A stretch of 64,000 nt of DNA, taken from Neomoorella stamsii (lineage in GTDB: Bacteria > Bacillota > DSM-521 > Neomoorellales > Neomoorellaceae). The notes beneath the pieces were generated by a model. The model saw only the letters and a program-made list of their open reading frames with translations. It had not been told where the DNA came from and did not search any database. This document shows, one piece after another, positions 51,636 through 60,344 of this stretch (position 1 is its first letter; each line of letters begins with the position of its first letter). The stretch lies in the NCBI RefSeq assembly GCF_002995805.1, contig NZ_PVXL01000026.1, positions 1 through 64,000 of the forward strand, given 5' to 3'. The translations under genes and the position numbers were made by a program.

Positions 51636-52823
51636 ATGGCCTTATCGCAAGAGCGCCTTGGTAAATACAACCCGGAGAAACCGACAGAAAAAAGGATTAC
51701 TGATATTGGGCCCAGGCACTTCTGGGAGTTTTTCCCACCGGTTATTCAAAAGAATTACGGCAAATGGCTTTATCATGACATCTTAGAGCCGGGCATTATG
51801 GTTCATGTTTCCGAAACTGGAGACAAGGTTTTTACCGTAAGATGTGGCGGCTCCCGGTTCATGACGGCCGAAAACGTCCGCGAGATCTGCGATATCGCCG
51901 ATAAATATTGTGACGGCTACGTCCGTTTCACTACCCGCAATAACATCGAATTCATGGTCACCAGCTATGAAAAGGTAGAGGCTTTGAAAAAGGACCTCCT
52001 AAGCAGGAAATATATCTCCGGGAGCTACAAGTTCCCTATCGGCGGTACGGGTGCAGGGGTAACTAACATTGTCCATACCCAGGGCTATATCCATTGCCAT
52101 ACCCCGGCTACCGACGCTTCTTCCATGGTCAAGGCCATCATGGATGAGCTGATGGACTACTTTACAGGCATGACCCTGCCAGCCCATGTCAGGATTTCCG
52201 TGGCCTGCTGTTTAAATATGTGCGGGGCCGTACACTGCTCTGATATCGCCCTGCTGGGCATCCACCGCAAACCCCCCATTGTGGACGATAATATCGACTC
52301 GATCTGTGAAATACCCCTGGCCATTGCCGCCTGCCCGGTGGGAGCCCTGTCGCCTGGAAAAACGGAAGACGGGAGGAAAACGATTAAGATTAAAGAAGAA
52401 CGCTGCATGTTCTGCGGCAACTGTTATACCATGTGCCCGGCTTTGCCTATTGCCGATAAGCTTGGTGATGGGGTAGCCGTCCTGGCCGGCGGCAAGATAT
52501 CCAATCGCATCAGCGAACCCAAGTTCTCTAAGGTAGTCGTACCCTGGCTGCCCAATAACTTCCCCCGCTTCCCGGAAGTGGTGGCCACCGTCAAGAAGAT
52601 CATTGAAGTTTATGCCGCTGATGCAAGGAAGTATGAGCGTATCGGCGACTGGGCGGAAAGGATCGGCTGGGAGAAGTTCTTTGAGAAGTGTGAGTTGCCC
52701 TTTACCGAGCACCTGATTGATGATTATCGCCTGGCCTACGATACCTACCGTACCAGCACCCAGTTTAAATATACTGGGGCGGCCTGGGAAGTCTCCAGGG
52801 CGGCAGGAGGTATTGACGACTAG
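51636..52823 (+). CDS. dsrB: Dissimilatory sulfite reductase beta subunit
   Basis: 395 residues. It carries the catalytic siroheme. Its 4Fe-4S ligands are in [15 protein letters not shown] (about residues 149-163) and [15 protein letters not shown] (about 188-202), the normal DsrB arrangement (C...CC-x3-C). The ferredoxin insert is [16 protein letters not shown] (about 251-266). The N-terminus [20 protein letters not shown] is family-specific. ATG 51636 follows GGAGG. Together with DsrA and DsrC it turns sulfite into DsrC trisulfide, which the DsrMKJOP membrane complex then reduces. Confidence 0.95.
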   Translation: MALSQERLGKYNPEKPTEKRITDIGPRHFWEFFPPVIQKNYGKWLYHDILEPGIMVHVSETGDKVFTVRCGGSRFMTAENVREICDIADKYCDGYVRFTTRNNIEFMVTSYEKVEALKKDLLSRKYISGSYKFPIGGTGAGVTNIVHTQGYIHCHTPATDASSMVKAIMDELMDYFTGMTLPAHVRISVACCLNMCGAVHCSDIALLGIHRKPPIVDDNIDSICEIPLAIAACPVGALSPGKTEDGRKTIKIKEERCMFCGNCYTMCPALPIADKLGDGVAVLAGGKISNRISEPKFSKVVVPWLPNNFPRFPEVVATVKKIIEVYAADARKYERIGDWAERIGWEKFFEKCELPFTEHLIDDYRLAYDTYRTSTQFKYTGAAWEVSRAAGGIDD

Positions 52824-52852
52824 GCCTGCCTGAAGATAAGGGGGTATGAGCG

Positions 52853-53086
52853 ATGATGGAGGAGATTAAAAAGGCCATCCTCGAGTTTGCCGAGACCAGT
52901 AAAAAGAGCAAGTTCTACTTCAAGGACCTGGAAAAGGCCGTCCAGGCCAAGATCCCGGAAGCCAAAATGAGGGACATTAAAAAGGCTGCTACGGAACTGG
53001 TTAACGAAGAAAAATTAATCTATTTCTCCACCGGTAGCACCACCATGTACGGTTTAAAGGGAAGGGGTGTAACTGAAGACCAGTAG
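52853..53086 (+). CDS. dsrD: DsrD, activator of dissimilatory sulfite reductase
   Basis: 77 residues with a winged-helix fold: EIKKAILEFAETSKKSKFYF, KDLEKAVQAKIPEAKMRDIKK, EKLIYFSTGSTTMYGLKG. DsrD is found almost only in organisms that reduce sulfite (not in Dsr-based sulfur oxidisers) and has been shown to stimulate DsrAB. Its presence next to dsrAB indicates the reductive direction. The ATG at 52853 follows AAGGGGGTATGAG. It is the last gene of the dsrABD operon. Confidence 0.93.
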   Translation: MMEEIKKAILEFAETSKKSKFYFKDLEKAVQAKIPEAKMRDIKKAATELVNEEKLIYFSTGSTTMYGLKGRGVTEDQ

Positions 53087-53119
53087 TTAGGCAGGTATGA
53101 GCAAAAAAATAGTATAAAA

Positions 53120-53253
53120 GCTGGCTTTTGTTTGAAGCGAGCGGCCAGCACTCAACTCGCAAAGGTTTTGTTCACAAAGATTCACCTGCGTTAAACGAGT
53201 TGAGTGCTGGGCGCTCCGCAAAGGCCAGGAAGCGAGGGAAAATAAAGCCCAGC
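53120..53253 (+). repeat. Dispersed imperfect inverted-repeat element, copy 2 (after dsrD)
   Basis: Inner arms are 15-base perfect repeats: CCAGCACTCAACTCG (53145-53159) and CGAGTTGAGTGCTGG (53196-53210). Outer arms GCTGGCTTTTGTTT (from 53120) and AAAATAAAGCCCAGC (to 53253) pair imperfectly. The right part (CGCTCCGCAAAGGCCAGGAA, then GCGAGGGAAAATAAAGCCC) closely matches the right part of copy 1 at 11560-11602. There is no ORF. It could be a miniature mobile element or a folded RNA; it may also act as the dsrABD terminator. Confidence 0.65.
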
Positions 53254-53340
53254 AAATACGTTTTTTAGGAAAAGAGGCTGCCAAACTTATATGATAGCAG
53301 CCTCTCCTTATATTAGGCCGTTACAGGAAGGACGAAGGTG

Positions 53341-53967
53341 ATGCAAGAACCACAGGACTTTGAATCATTTATTGCCGGGCAAAAGCGCATCCTGGCGGAA
53401 AACCCCGGGTGCGCCACGGCGCTCTACAACCTGGGTGTTTCCTATATGCAGCAGGGGAAATGGGACGAGGCTATTGTGGCCTTTGAAGAGGCGATTGCCA
53501 GCAGCGGCCGCATGTTTGAGGCTTATGTAAACCTGGGCTATATCTACTGGCAAAAGGGAGACCTGGAAAAGGTAGTGGAAGCCAACGAAAAAGCCATCAC
53601 CATCGAGCCGCGGTATGCCAGGGGTTATGCCAACCTGGGGTTTGCTTATTCCCAGATGGGCAGGACTGAGGAGGCCATTGCCGCCCTGGAGAAGGCCATC
53701 GAGATGAACCCCAGGATCGTCCAGGCGTGGAATAACCTGGCCAACTGTTATCTCCAGCAGGGCGACATCGCCAAGGCCATCGCCACCGGTCAGAAGTTAC
53801 TGGAGATGGCACCTGATTTTGCCCTGGGGCATAATAATCTCGCCTATGCCTATTATTTAAACGGCAATTTTACCATGGCAATTGAACACGTTGACCGGGC
53901 CATTAAACTTGGATTTAAAGTCCACCCGGATTTTCTCAAAGAACTGGAACCATATCGTAACAGTTAA
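53341..53967 (+). CDS. Tetratricopeptide-repeat protein
   Basis: 208 residues. About five TPR units fill it: ATALYNLGVSYMQQGKWDEA, AYVNLGYIYWQKGDLEKVVE, GYANLGFAYSQMGRTEEAIA, AWNNLANCYLQQGDIAKAIA, GHNNLAYAYYLNGNFTMAIE. It has no signal peptide, so it is a cytoplasmic scaffold or chaperone-like protein. ATG 53341 follows AGGAAGGACGAAG. TPR proteins are often encoded near dsrABD and may help assembly, but a role here is inferred from position only. Confidence 0.82.
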   Translation: MQEPQDFESFIAGQKRILAENPGCATALYNLGVSYMQQGKWDEAIVAFEEAIASSGRMFEAYVNLGYIYWQKGDLEKVVEANEKAITIEPRYARGYANLGFAYSQMGRTEEAIAALEKAIEMNPRIVQAWNNLANCYLQQGDIAKAIATGQKLLEMAPDFALGHNNLAYAYYLNGNFTMAIEHVDRAIKLGFKVHPDFLKELEPYRNS

Positions 53968-53973
53968 GGTAGG

Positions 53974-55044
53974 TCAGAGCCTGGCCAGGGCTTCAGACGC
54001 CAGTTGCGCCACTGTCTTTTTTTGTAAATTGCCGCTGTCGTAGAAGGTTACTGGCTGCCCGTCATCCTGAAGACCCTGTAGCATATCCCTGGCCGTTGCC
54101 GCGCTTAAGTTGCCAAGGAGCCAGGCCGTATAGCCCCTCGTTGCAGGGTCCGGGTCCTGAAGAAAGGGTAGAAAGCGTAAGCAGGCCGGGCGGATAAGCC
54201 CGGGTTTTACCCTGGCAATACTGCCGATGGCCCGCAGGGCCTGGGGCCGGAGGGTTGTGTCTACCAGCAACTGGTACAGCGTTGGGATATACCCGGCAAA
54301 GGTTTCCGGGAGGTTGGCGATAATTGCACCGGCGGCATCGATGGCCCCCCAGCCTGAAGAACCAGGGTCCGTAACGGAGGTTAATAATCCCTGCAGCAGC
54401 CGGGCAATAGTTTCCGGGTCCTTTTGCGCAATGACGGCGGCTACTTTACCTAAAATATCAGCGGCCCGGAGGCGGAGTAGTTCGTCACCAGCATAGAGAA
54501 GCCGCTGCAGCTCCCTGATCAGGCGCCGTTCAAACCTGGCTATATTTAAAATGGTTTCGACCTGATATTCATTTACCAGGGCCTCTATTTCTTTTTTAGT
54601 GAACTTCTTTTCACAAGGAGGCGCTGTAGATGTTTGGGAGGAAATGGCTGCAGCCCGCTCCAATTTGTTTTGCATCCCCTGGCGGGTGACCTCCAGAATG
54701 TCCGGGTGCAGTTTAACGAAATAAAGGGCGCCGGTTATTCTCCTGCCCTCATAAAACCCGCCGGGAACAATTAAATGGGTTTCATAGTCGTAGTTCTCAA
54801 CCAGCTTTTCCAGGTAATCCTCCTCTGGTAGCAGACCCCAGGCCAGGTCCCAGTCCAGGTTACAGCCAAAGACCAGGGCTTCAATGAAGGCCGCTCCCAG
54901 GTTATGACCGGTTATATCGCAGGCATAGACGGCACCACAGGAACAGGCACCCACCGGCATTTCGTTTGGCCGGCGAGTAACCTGCTCTTTTGGCCTAGCA
55001 ACGGGCAACCCGCAAAAGGGGCAGGTGGGCTTGAGGGTAATCAA
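53974..55044 (-). CDS. Zinc-ribbon and HEAT-repeat protein (DVU0298-like)
   Basis: 356 residues. An N-terminal ribbon with CPFCG (about residue 9) and CSCGAVYACDITGHNLG (about 34-50), a middle KLHPDILEVTRQ segment, then helical HEAT-like repeats from about residue 160 (LLYAGDELLRLRAADILGKV, TLRPQALRAIGSIARVKPGL, DPDPATRGYTAWLLGNLSAA). It appears to match the DVU0298-type family known from sulfate reducers; I give this from memory of the pattern. TTG 55044 follows GGAGG. It is co-directional with and three bases after the FmdB-like gene. Confidence 0.65.
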   Translation of the reverse strand: MITLKPTCPFCGLPVARPKEQVTRRPNEMPVGACSCGAVYACDITGHNLGAAFIEALVFGCNLDWDLAWGLLPEEDYLEKLVENYDYETHLIVPGGFYEGRRITGALYFVKLHPDILEVTRQGMQNKLERAAAISSQTSTAPPCEKKFTKKEIEALVNEYQVETILNIARFERRLIRELQRLLYAGDELLRLRAADILGKVAAVIAQKDPETIARLLQGLLTSVTDPGSSGWGAIDAAGAIIANLPETFAGYIPTLYQLLVDTTLRPQALRAIGSIARVKPGLIRPACLRFLPFLQDPDPATRGYTAWLLGNLSAATARDMLQGLQDDGQPVTFYDSGNLQKKTVAQLASEALARL

Positions 55045-55047
55045 CCT

Positions 55048-55293
55048 TTATTCCTCCGGTCCCGGGATATCCAGGGTCATGCAGTTGCTGCCGGGGCTGC
55101 AGGATTTGGTCGTGAGCTTTGGTTTTTGCTCACCCTTTCCCGAACGGGTGAGAAAATTAACCCGGCTGATTACCCGTTCCAGGGACCGGGACTGGCACCC
55201 CGGACACTGGAGTTCGACCTTTTCGTGCATACTGGCAAAACGCTTTTCAAAAAGTTTCCCGCACTCCAGGCAGCGAAATTCGTATATAGGCAT
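55048..55293 (-). CDS. FmdB-type zinc-ribbon protein
   Basis: 81 residues starting MPIYEFRCLECGKLFEKRFA, with CLECG and CPGCQ cysteine pairs of the FmdB/CxxC_CxxC_SSSS zinc ribbon, and a C-terminal CSPGSNCM. The ATG at 55293 (GGGAG upstream on the minus strand) gives the family start; the frame extends further but is not coding. Members occur next to very different operons and are thought to be regulatory, without proof. It is transcribed with the HEAT-repeat gene. Confidence 0.82.
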   Translation of the reverse strand: MPIYEFRCLECGKLFEKRFASMHEKVELQCPGCQSRSLERVISRVNFLTRSGKGEQKPKLTTKSCSPGSNCMTLDIPGPEE

Positions 55294-55404
55294 TATTATT
55301 CTCCCTTTTTTAAGTCTTTGTCTCAGCATTATTGTAACAACCCTGGGGTTTTACGTCAACAACCGGCGCATTCCAGTTAAACTATCCCCGGTTGCTGGTG
55401 ATTA

Positions 55405-55413
55405 TGGTATAAT
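55405..55413 (+). promoter_or_regulatory. Extended -10 promoter of the transglycosylase gene
   Basis: TGG-TATAAT (55405-55413): an extended -10 with a consensus hexamer and no good -35. It is 36 bases before the start codon. Confidence 0.5.
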
Positions 55414-55448
55414 GAGGTGCAGGTGCTTAATAAGGAAGGGAAACAGGT

Positions 55449-56066
55449 ATGGATATCAGTACCCTGGCGCCGCTGGTAGCAGCCTGGGCCAAAATGCAGG
55501 CGACTGCGGCAGGTAATACTGGCGGCATTAAAGATAGCTTCAATAATCTTTTTTACCTGGTACTCCTGGCGGAACTGGAAGAGGGACAATCTCCGGCAGT
55601 AGAGGCAACAGGGACGGGCAGAAAGCCGGCAACTGCCGCCCATAACCCTCGTTCTGGGGCCCGCAGCCTGCCCGAGCCTGGTTTTAAGGACCTCATCAGC
55701 CGGGTGGCGGCCAGGTACAACCTGCCGGCAGCCCTGCTCCAGGGTGTAGTCGAGGCGGAGTCCGGCTTTAATCCCCGGGCGGTATCACCGGCCGGGGCCA
55801 TGGGGCTCATGCAGCTCATGCCGGCGACGGCCAGGGCCCTGGGGGTGACAGATCCCTTCAACCCGGAAGCCAACCTGGACGGCGGCGCCAGGTACTTAAG
55901 GCAGCTTCTGGACCGCTTCCAGGGTGATCTGGCCCTTGCCCTGGCAGCCTACAACGCCGGCCCCGGCGCCGTTAAACGTTACGGCCACATTCCTCCTTAC
56001 CGGGAAACGCGGGCCTATATCCAGAAGGTCCTGGCCGCCGCTCGCAGGTTTGAAGGCCTGGCCTAA
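55449..56066 (+). CDS. Lytic transglycosylase (SLT domain)
   Basis: 205 residues. The C-terminal half is an SLT/goose-lysozyme-like domain: LLQGVVEAESGFNPRAVSPA with the catalytic glutamate (E in VEAESGF, about residue 103), GAMGLMQLMPATARALGV, LDGGARYLRQLL and LALAAYNAGPGAVKRYG. It cleaves peptidoglycan glycan strands. There is no signal peptide; the N-terminal 80 residues are low-complexity, so export, if any, is unclear (such proteins occur with flagellar or spore functions). ATG 55449 follows AAGGAAGGG. Its last codons overlap the convergent ccsA stop by three bases. Confidence 0.85.
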   Translation: MDISTLAPLVAAWAKMQATAAGNTGGIKDSFNNLFYLVLLAELEEGQSPAVEATGTGRKPATAAHNPRSGARSLPEPGFKDLISRVAARYNLPAALLQGVVEAESGFNPRAVSPAGAMGLMQLMPATARALGVTDPFNPEANLDGGARYLRQLLDRFQGDLALALAAYNAGPGAVKRYGHIPPYRETRAYIQKVLAAARRFEGLA

Positions 56067-56872
56067 ACATATACATAGCTGTGGGCGCCAGGAAGGAGTA
56101 GTGAGACGCCAAACAAGGTAAAGAGCACCGCCAGGAAGCCCACGATGGCCATAATGGCGGCCCTTTTCCCCCGCCAGCCGTAAGTTTTCCGGGCGTGGAG
56201 ATAAGCGGCGTAAATCAGCCAGGTAATTAAAGCCCAGGTTTCCTTGGGGTCCCAGCCCCACCACCTGCCCCAGACCTCTTCGGCCCAGACGGCCCCGGTA
56301 ATTAGAACCAGGGTCATAAAGGGAAATCCTACCGCTACCGACCAGTGGAGCAGGTTATCGATCTTAGCCAGGGGCGGCAGGATACTTTCGCCGATGCTGT
56401 CGTATCCCTTTTCTTTGAGCAGATAAATAATGCCTAAACAAAAGGACAGGCCGAAGGCGCCGTAAGCGATGATGGCTGTAAGAACATGAAACTGCAGCCA
56501 GATGCTCTGGAGGGCCGGCATCAGGGGCCTGGTGCCAGAAGATAAGGTATTGCTATAGGAGAGGATAATTACTTCCAGGAGAGCTACCAGAACCATTAAC
56601 AGGTCCGATTTGATCATCTTGCGGGAAATAAGATAAAACAGGAGAATGCCCCAGGCAAAAAGCAGGGCAAATTCGTATAAAGTAGCCAAGGGCAGCCTGC
56701 CGCCAGTAATACTGCGCAGCACCAGGGCCAGGGTCAGGGAAGCAAAGGACAGGACCAGGGCCCCTAGGGCCAGGGGACCGGTATATTTGTTGGGTCTCCA
56801 TAGGGAGATTAGGCTTAAAGTAACGGCTGCCAGCAACAAAATATAGGCTACAAGGTTAAAACTGGATTCCAT
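56063..56872 (-). CDS. ccsA: Cytochrome c biogenesis protein CcsA (ResC/CcsB family)
   Basis: 269 residues with about eight membrane helices and the tryptophan-rich haem-handling motif EEVWGRWWGWDPKETWALIT (about residues 195-214). Conserved histidines flank it: WLQFHVLTAIIAYGAF and LLHWSVAVGFPF and AYLHARKTYGW. With ResB it forms system II, which carries haem outward and joins it to CxxCH motifs. It is the second gene of a resB-ccsA pair on the minus strand. The nearest substrate is DsrJ at 60337. The ATG at 56872 is followed by a normal start MESSFNLVAYILL. Confidence 0.9.
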   Translation of the reverse strand: MESSFNLVAYILLLAAVTLSLISLWRPNKYTGPLALGALVLSFASLTLALVLRSITGGRLPLATLYEFALLFAWGILLFYLISRKMIKSDLLMVLVALLEVIILSYSNTLSSGTRPLMPALQSIWLQFHVLTAIIAYGAFGLSFCLGIIYLLKEKGYDSIGESILPPLAKIDNLLHWSVAVGFPFMTLVLITGAVWAEEVWGRWWGWDPKETWALITWLIYAAYLHARKTYGWRGKRAAIMAIVGFLAVLFTLFGVSLLLPGAHSYVYV

Positions 56873-56930
56873 ATCTTGGCGCCACCTCTCTTTTTACTTC
56901 TTCGCTTTTACTTGTTCGCTGGTGACGATG

Positions 56931-57977
56931 CTAACTGTCATGCGGAGCTCTTCCCGGAACATGTTTATCAGGCATCAGGTAGCGAAGAACAAAACCCAGC
57001 AATAACAAGATAAACCCGGTGTAAATTATTCCAACCCCCGGGTCTTTTTTGATCTCCAGTCCGGTGTAATAACGGTAGCCGGAAAAGGTAACGGGATAGC
57101 CGTCCACGACTTTCGTTTCCTTCTCGGCCAGGACTTGCCTCGCCGTTACTTGATGATCCTGGAAAAGGACGACAGCCAGTCTGGGGTTATTGGGCAAGGG
57201 GGAACGTGAATGTAACCTGCCCCCTTGTTCATCAAAATCAGGAATAAAGAAAAACATCAGCCTTAAGTTTTTGCCCAGGTCGATGTCAAGGCCCCGGCCA
57301 CTGGCCAGGTCAAAGGGTACCACTTTACCGTCAATAACGGCCTGTCCCCGGGCCAGCCAGCCGTAACTGGTCTGGTAAATTTTTAAGCCCTTAAATTTTA
57401 AGGGACGGTTTACCCAGATATCTTGCTCAATTTCCTGGCCATCAGCTGTTTTAAGGGATACGCTGCTAATATACTGCCTGGGCTGGAGGTTTTCGTAATA
57501 TTCGATTTTAAACTCCTTAACCGTTAAAACCTGGCCCGGAAAACCCCTGCCGGCCAGGTCGAGGCTGTCGCCGACACCGATTTCAACATAGGTATGCCGG
57601 CCCATAACCCCGGATATGACCGCCCCGGTCAGGATCACCAGGATACTTAAGTGCAGGATAATGGAACCCCACCCACGCCGGCCAGGGGCTTTTTTTACCC
57701 GCCGTAGCGAGCAGGTCAGGATATTGACGGCTAAAATTGCCCCCACGGTAATAAACCACCAGCTGCGGTATAAGTGGTCCAGGGACAGGAGGACAATCAA
57801 TCTTCCAGGCAGTTCTCCGTAATAAGCACGGTAGAACCCTGCGGGCTGGCCCTGGGGAAGGAAGCTCCCCAGGGAAGCCAGGACTCCCAGGAGCAATAAA
57901 AGCAAAAGCCCCAGTTTCATGGAAGATAAAAGTCCTAAACTCGGACGTTCCTGGTTGTTGTTGCCGGCCAATGCCAT
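56931..57977 (-). CDS. resB: Cytochrome c biogenesis protein ResB
   Basis: About 348 residues. A ResB/Ccs1 protein: membrane helices near the start (MKLGLLLLLLLGVLASLGSF), LDHLYRSWWFITVGAILAVN, WGSIILHLSILVILTGAVIS, a large extracytoplasmic domain, and a final helix (GVGIIYTGFILLLLGFVLRY). It has the family order for system II cytochrome c assembly. The ATG at 57977 or a nearby TTG 57971 may start it; AAGGTG fits the latter better. It is divergent from the dsrK operon and shares a 200-base intergenic region with it. Confidence 0.87.
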   Translation of the reverse strand: MALAGNNNQERPSLGLLSSMKLGLLLLLLLGVLASLGSFLPQGQPAGFYRAYYGELPGRLIVLLSLDHLYRSWWFITVGAILAVNILTCSLRRVKKAPGRRGWGSIILHLSILVILTGAVISGVMGRHTYVEIGVGDSLDLAGRGFPGQVLTVKEFKIEYYENLQPRQYISSVSLKTADGQEIEQDIWVNRPLKFKGLKIYQTSYGWLARGQAVIDGKVVPFDLASGRGLDIDLGKNLRLMFFFIPDFDEQGGRLHSRSPLPNNPRLAVVLFQDHQVTARQVLAEKETKVVDGYPVTFSGYRYYTGLEIKKDPGVGIIYTGFILLLLGFVLRYLMPDKHVPGRAPHDS

Positions 57978-58070
57978 CACCTTTTAGTAGGATTCTGTCA
58001 GTTAAGGATGAGTATACACTAGCGGTTGTCCGGTGGTCAATGGAGATAGTATAAATACATTTTGACGTAC

Positions 58071-58143
58071 AAAAAAATATTACTGCCCGCGGCAGGAATT
58101 TTAAGAGAAATAGCGAACTAAATTTATAAATACCAAAAGTAGT
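58071..58143 (+). repeat. 52-base conserved upstream element, copy B (before the dsrK operon)
   Basis: AAAAAAATATTACTGCCCGC and then the core at 58092-58143 (begins GCAGGAATTTTAAGAGAAAT, ends CCAAAAGTAGT). 50 of 52 bases equal copy A upstream of dsrA. It ends 32 bases before the first gene of the operon. Confidence 0.85.
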
Positions 58144-58175
58144 GCTCCGGTGAACGAAGGGACTGGGGGGAGTTT

Positions 58176-58709
58176 GTGAAAGACGGCAGAAATAATATCT
58201 TACCAGGTACACACGAAATTTTAACCCAAAGGAAAAGTGCCATTTTACAAAAATGGTATCAGAGAATCCTGGACTCTTATCCTGCGGAAGCGGCCCGGTT
58301 TTTCAAGGAAGAACAGGACCGGTTCGCCAATCCGGTGGGCACGACCATCTACCAGGGATTAGAGGGCCTTTATGAGGAGATCCTCCAGGGGATGGAAGCT
58401 GGCAGGGTCAGGGCCTGTCTCGATAGTATTATCAGAATTAGGGCGGTCCAGGATTTCTCTCCTTCCCAGGCCATCGCCTTTATCTTCCAGTTAAAGCATG
58501 TGCTCAAGGAGGAATTGGCCGGTGAAATCCGGGAAAAAGGTCTTTCCCTGGAGGCAGTGGAAGCCCGGCTGGAAGACCTGGCCCTCCTGGCCTTCGATAT
58601 TTATATGCAGTGCCGGGAGCAGCTCTGGGAACTTAAGGTAATGGAGATCAAAAATAGAACCGCCAGGATCCTGGAAAGGGCCAACCTGACCATAAATTTT
58701 CCTTATTGA
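58176..58709 (+). CDS. RsbRD N-terminal domain protein leading the dsrK operon
   Basis: 177 residues, mainly helical: LTQRKSAILQKWYQRILDSY, FFKEEQDRFANPVGTTIYQG, IRIRAVQDFSPSQAIAFIFQ. This matches the RsbRD N-terminal domain, a globin-like sensor fold found as the first part of stress regulators and as a stand-alone protein before dsrMKJOP-type operons. It may sense or bind a ligand; no cofactor residue is certain. GTG 58176 follows GGGGGGAG. Its end is 12 bases before dsrK. Confidence 0.8.
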   Translation: MKDGRNNILPGTHEILTQRKSAILQKWYQRILDSYPAEAARFFKEEQDRFANPVGTTIYQGLEGLYEEILQGMEAGRVRACLDSIIRIRAVQDFSPSQAIAFIFQLKHVLKEELAGEIREKGLSLEAVEARLEDLALLAFDIYMQCREQLWELKVMEIKNRTARILERANLTINFPY

Positions 58710-58721
58710 GAAGGTGGGAAA

Positions 58722-60344
58722 ATGGCATCGCTACCGAAACCTGATGAACTGCTGGCGATTAATTATAAACCGCCGCGGACGGGGTGGATGGATACCCCGG
58801 TAAAATTCAGGCGCGGCACCTACCTTTATGGTGCCAAGCCCAAAAACCTGGAAGCTGTCGGCCTCCCCAACCCCAGGGAATGGTCACCGGAGGAGGAAGA
58901 CTGGAAACTCCCGGAAAACTGGCAGGAAATTATCCTGGAAGGCCTGAGGGAACGGCTGGGCCGGTTCCGTTCTCTACAGATCTTCATGGACGCCTGCGTG
59001 CGCTGCGGCGCCTGTGCCGACAAGTGCCATTTCTTCATCGGCACCGGGGATCCCAAGAATATGCCGGTCTTGAGGGCCGAACTGCTCCGCTCGGTGTATC
59101 GCAAGGATTTTACGACGGCGGGCAAGCTCCTGGGGAAACTCTTCGGGGCCAGGGAACTTACCCTGGACGTCCTGAAAGAATGGTACTACTACTTCTTCCA
59201 GTGCACTGAATGCCGCCGTTGTTCAGTTTTCTGCCCCTTCGGCATCGACACGGCGGAAATCACCATGATCGCCAGGGAACTCCTCAACCTGGTCGGGTGT
59301 AATATCGACTGGATCGCCGCCCCGGTAGCCAACTGTTACCGGACGGGAAATCACGTCGGCATTGAACCCCATGCCTTTAAAGATATGGTTGAGTTCTGTG
59401 TCGACGAAATTGAAAATATCACCGGTATCAGGGTGGAACCGACCTTCAACCGCAAAGGTGCCGAAATCCTCTTCATCGCACCTTCCGGTGACGTTTTTGC
59501 CGATCCCGGTACTTACACCCTCATGGGTTACCTGATGCTTTTCCATGAAATCGGCCTTGACTACACCTTCAGCACCTACGCTTCCGAGGGCGGTAATTTC
59601 GGCATGTTCACCTCTCATGAGATGATGAAAAGGCTCAATGCCAAGATGTATGCCGAGGCAAAAAGGCTAGGGGTGAAATGGATCCTGGGTGGTGAATGCG
59701 GCCATATGTGGCGGGTCATCAACCAGTACATGGATACCATGAACGGCCCGGCCGATTTCTTGGAGGAACCGGTTTCTCCCATAACCGGCACAAAATTTGA
59801 AAATGCCAGGTCCACCAAAATGGTCCATATCGTAGAATTTACGGCCGACCTGATCAGGCATAACAAAATTAAACTGGATCCCAGCCGCAATGACCACCTG
59901 AAAATAACCTTCCATGACTCCTGTAACCCGGCCCGGGCCATGGGGCTCTTTGAAGAACCGCGCTATATCCTTAAAAATGTCTGCCGGAATTTCTATGAGA
60001 TGCCGGAGAATACCATCAGGGAGCAGACCTTCTGCTGCGGCAGCGGGTCGGGACTTAATTCCGATGAATATATGGAAATGAGGATGCGCGGCGGCTTCCC
60101 CCGGGCCAACGCGGTGAAGTACGTTCGGGATAAATACGGCGTCAATATGCTGGCCTGCATCTGCGCCGTTGACCGGGCCGTCTTCCCGGCCCTCATGGAT
60201 TACTGGGTACCAGGCGTGGCGGTTGCCGGCGTCCACGAGCTGGTCGGCAATGCCCTGGTAATGACCGGGGAAACCGAAAGGGAGACAAATCTGCGGGGGG
60301 AACCTTTGCCTATAAAGGGAAAGGAGGAGAACGGCGGTGAATGA
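58722..60344 (+). CDS. dsrK: DsrK, CCG-domain Fe-S subunit of the Dsr membrane complex
   Basis: 540 residues. Ferredoxin motifs CVRCGACADKCH (about residues 88-99) and CTECRRCSVFCP (about 163-174) are followed by catalytic cysteine blocks GGECGHMWRV (about 324-333), FHDSCNPARAMGLFEEP (about 396-412) and TFCCGSGSGLNSDE (about 437-450). It is the cytoplasmic HdrD-like subunit thought to reduce DsrC trisulfide with menaquinol electrons. It differs from the shorter DsrK-like protein at 41587 in a 50-residue N-terminal extension. ATG 58722 follows GAAGGTGGG; its end overlaps dsrJ by eight bases. Confidence 0.94.
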   Translation: MASLPKPDELLAINYKPPRTGWMDTPVKFRRGTYLYGAKPKNLEAVGLPNPREWSPEEEDWKLPENWQEIILEGLRERLGRFRSLQIFMDACVRCGACADKCHFFIGTGDPKNMPVLRAELLRSVYRKDFTTAGKLLGKLFGARELTLDVLKEWYYYFFQCTECRRCSVFCPFGIDTAEITMIARELLNLVGCNIDWIAAPVANCYRTGNHVGIEPHAFKDMVEFCVDEIENITGIRVEPTFNRKGAEILFIAPSGDVFADPGTYTLMGYLMLFHEIGLDYTFSTYASEGGNFGMFTSHEMMKRLNAKMYAEAKRLGVKWILGGECGHMWRVINQYMDTMNGPADFLEEPVSPITGTKFENARSTKMVHIVEFTADLIRHNKIKLDPSRNDHLKITFHDSCNPARAMGLFEEPRYILKNVCRNFYEMPENTIREQTFCCGSGSGLNSDEYMEMRMRGGFPRANAVKYVRDKYGVNMLACICAVDRAVFPALMDYWVPGVAVAGVHELVGNALVMTGETERETNLRGEPLPIKGKEENGGE

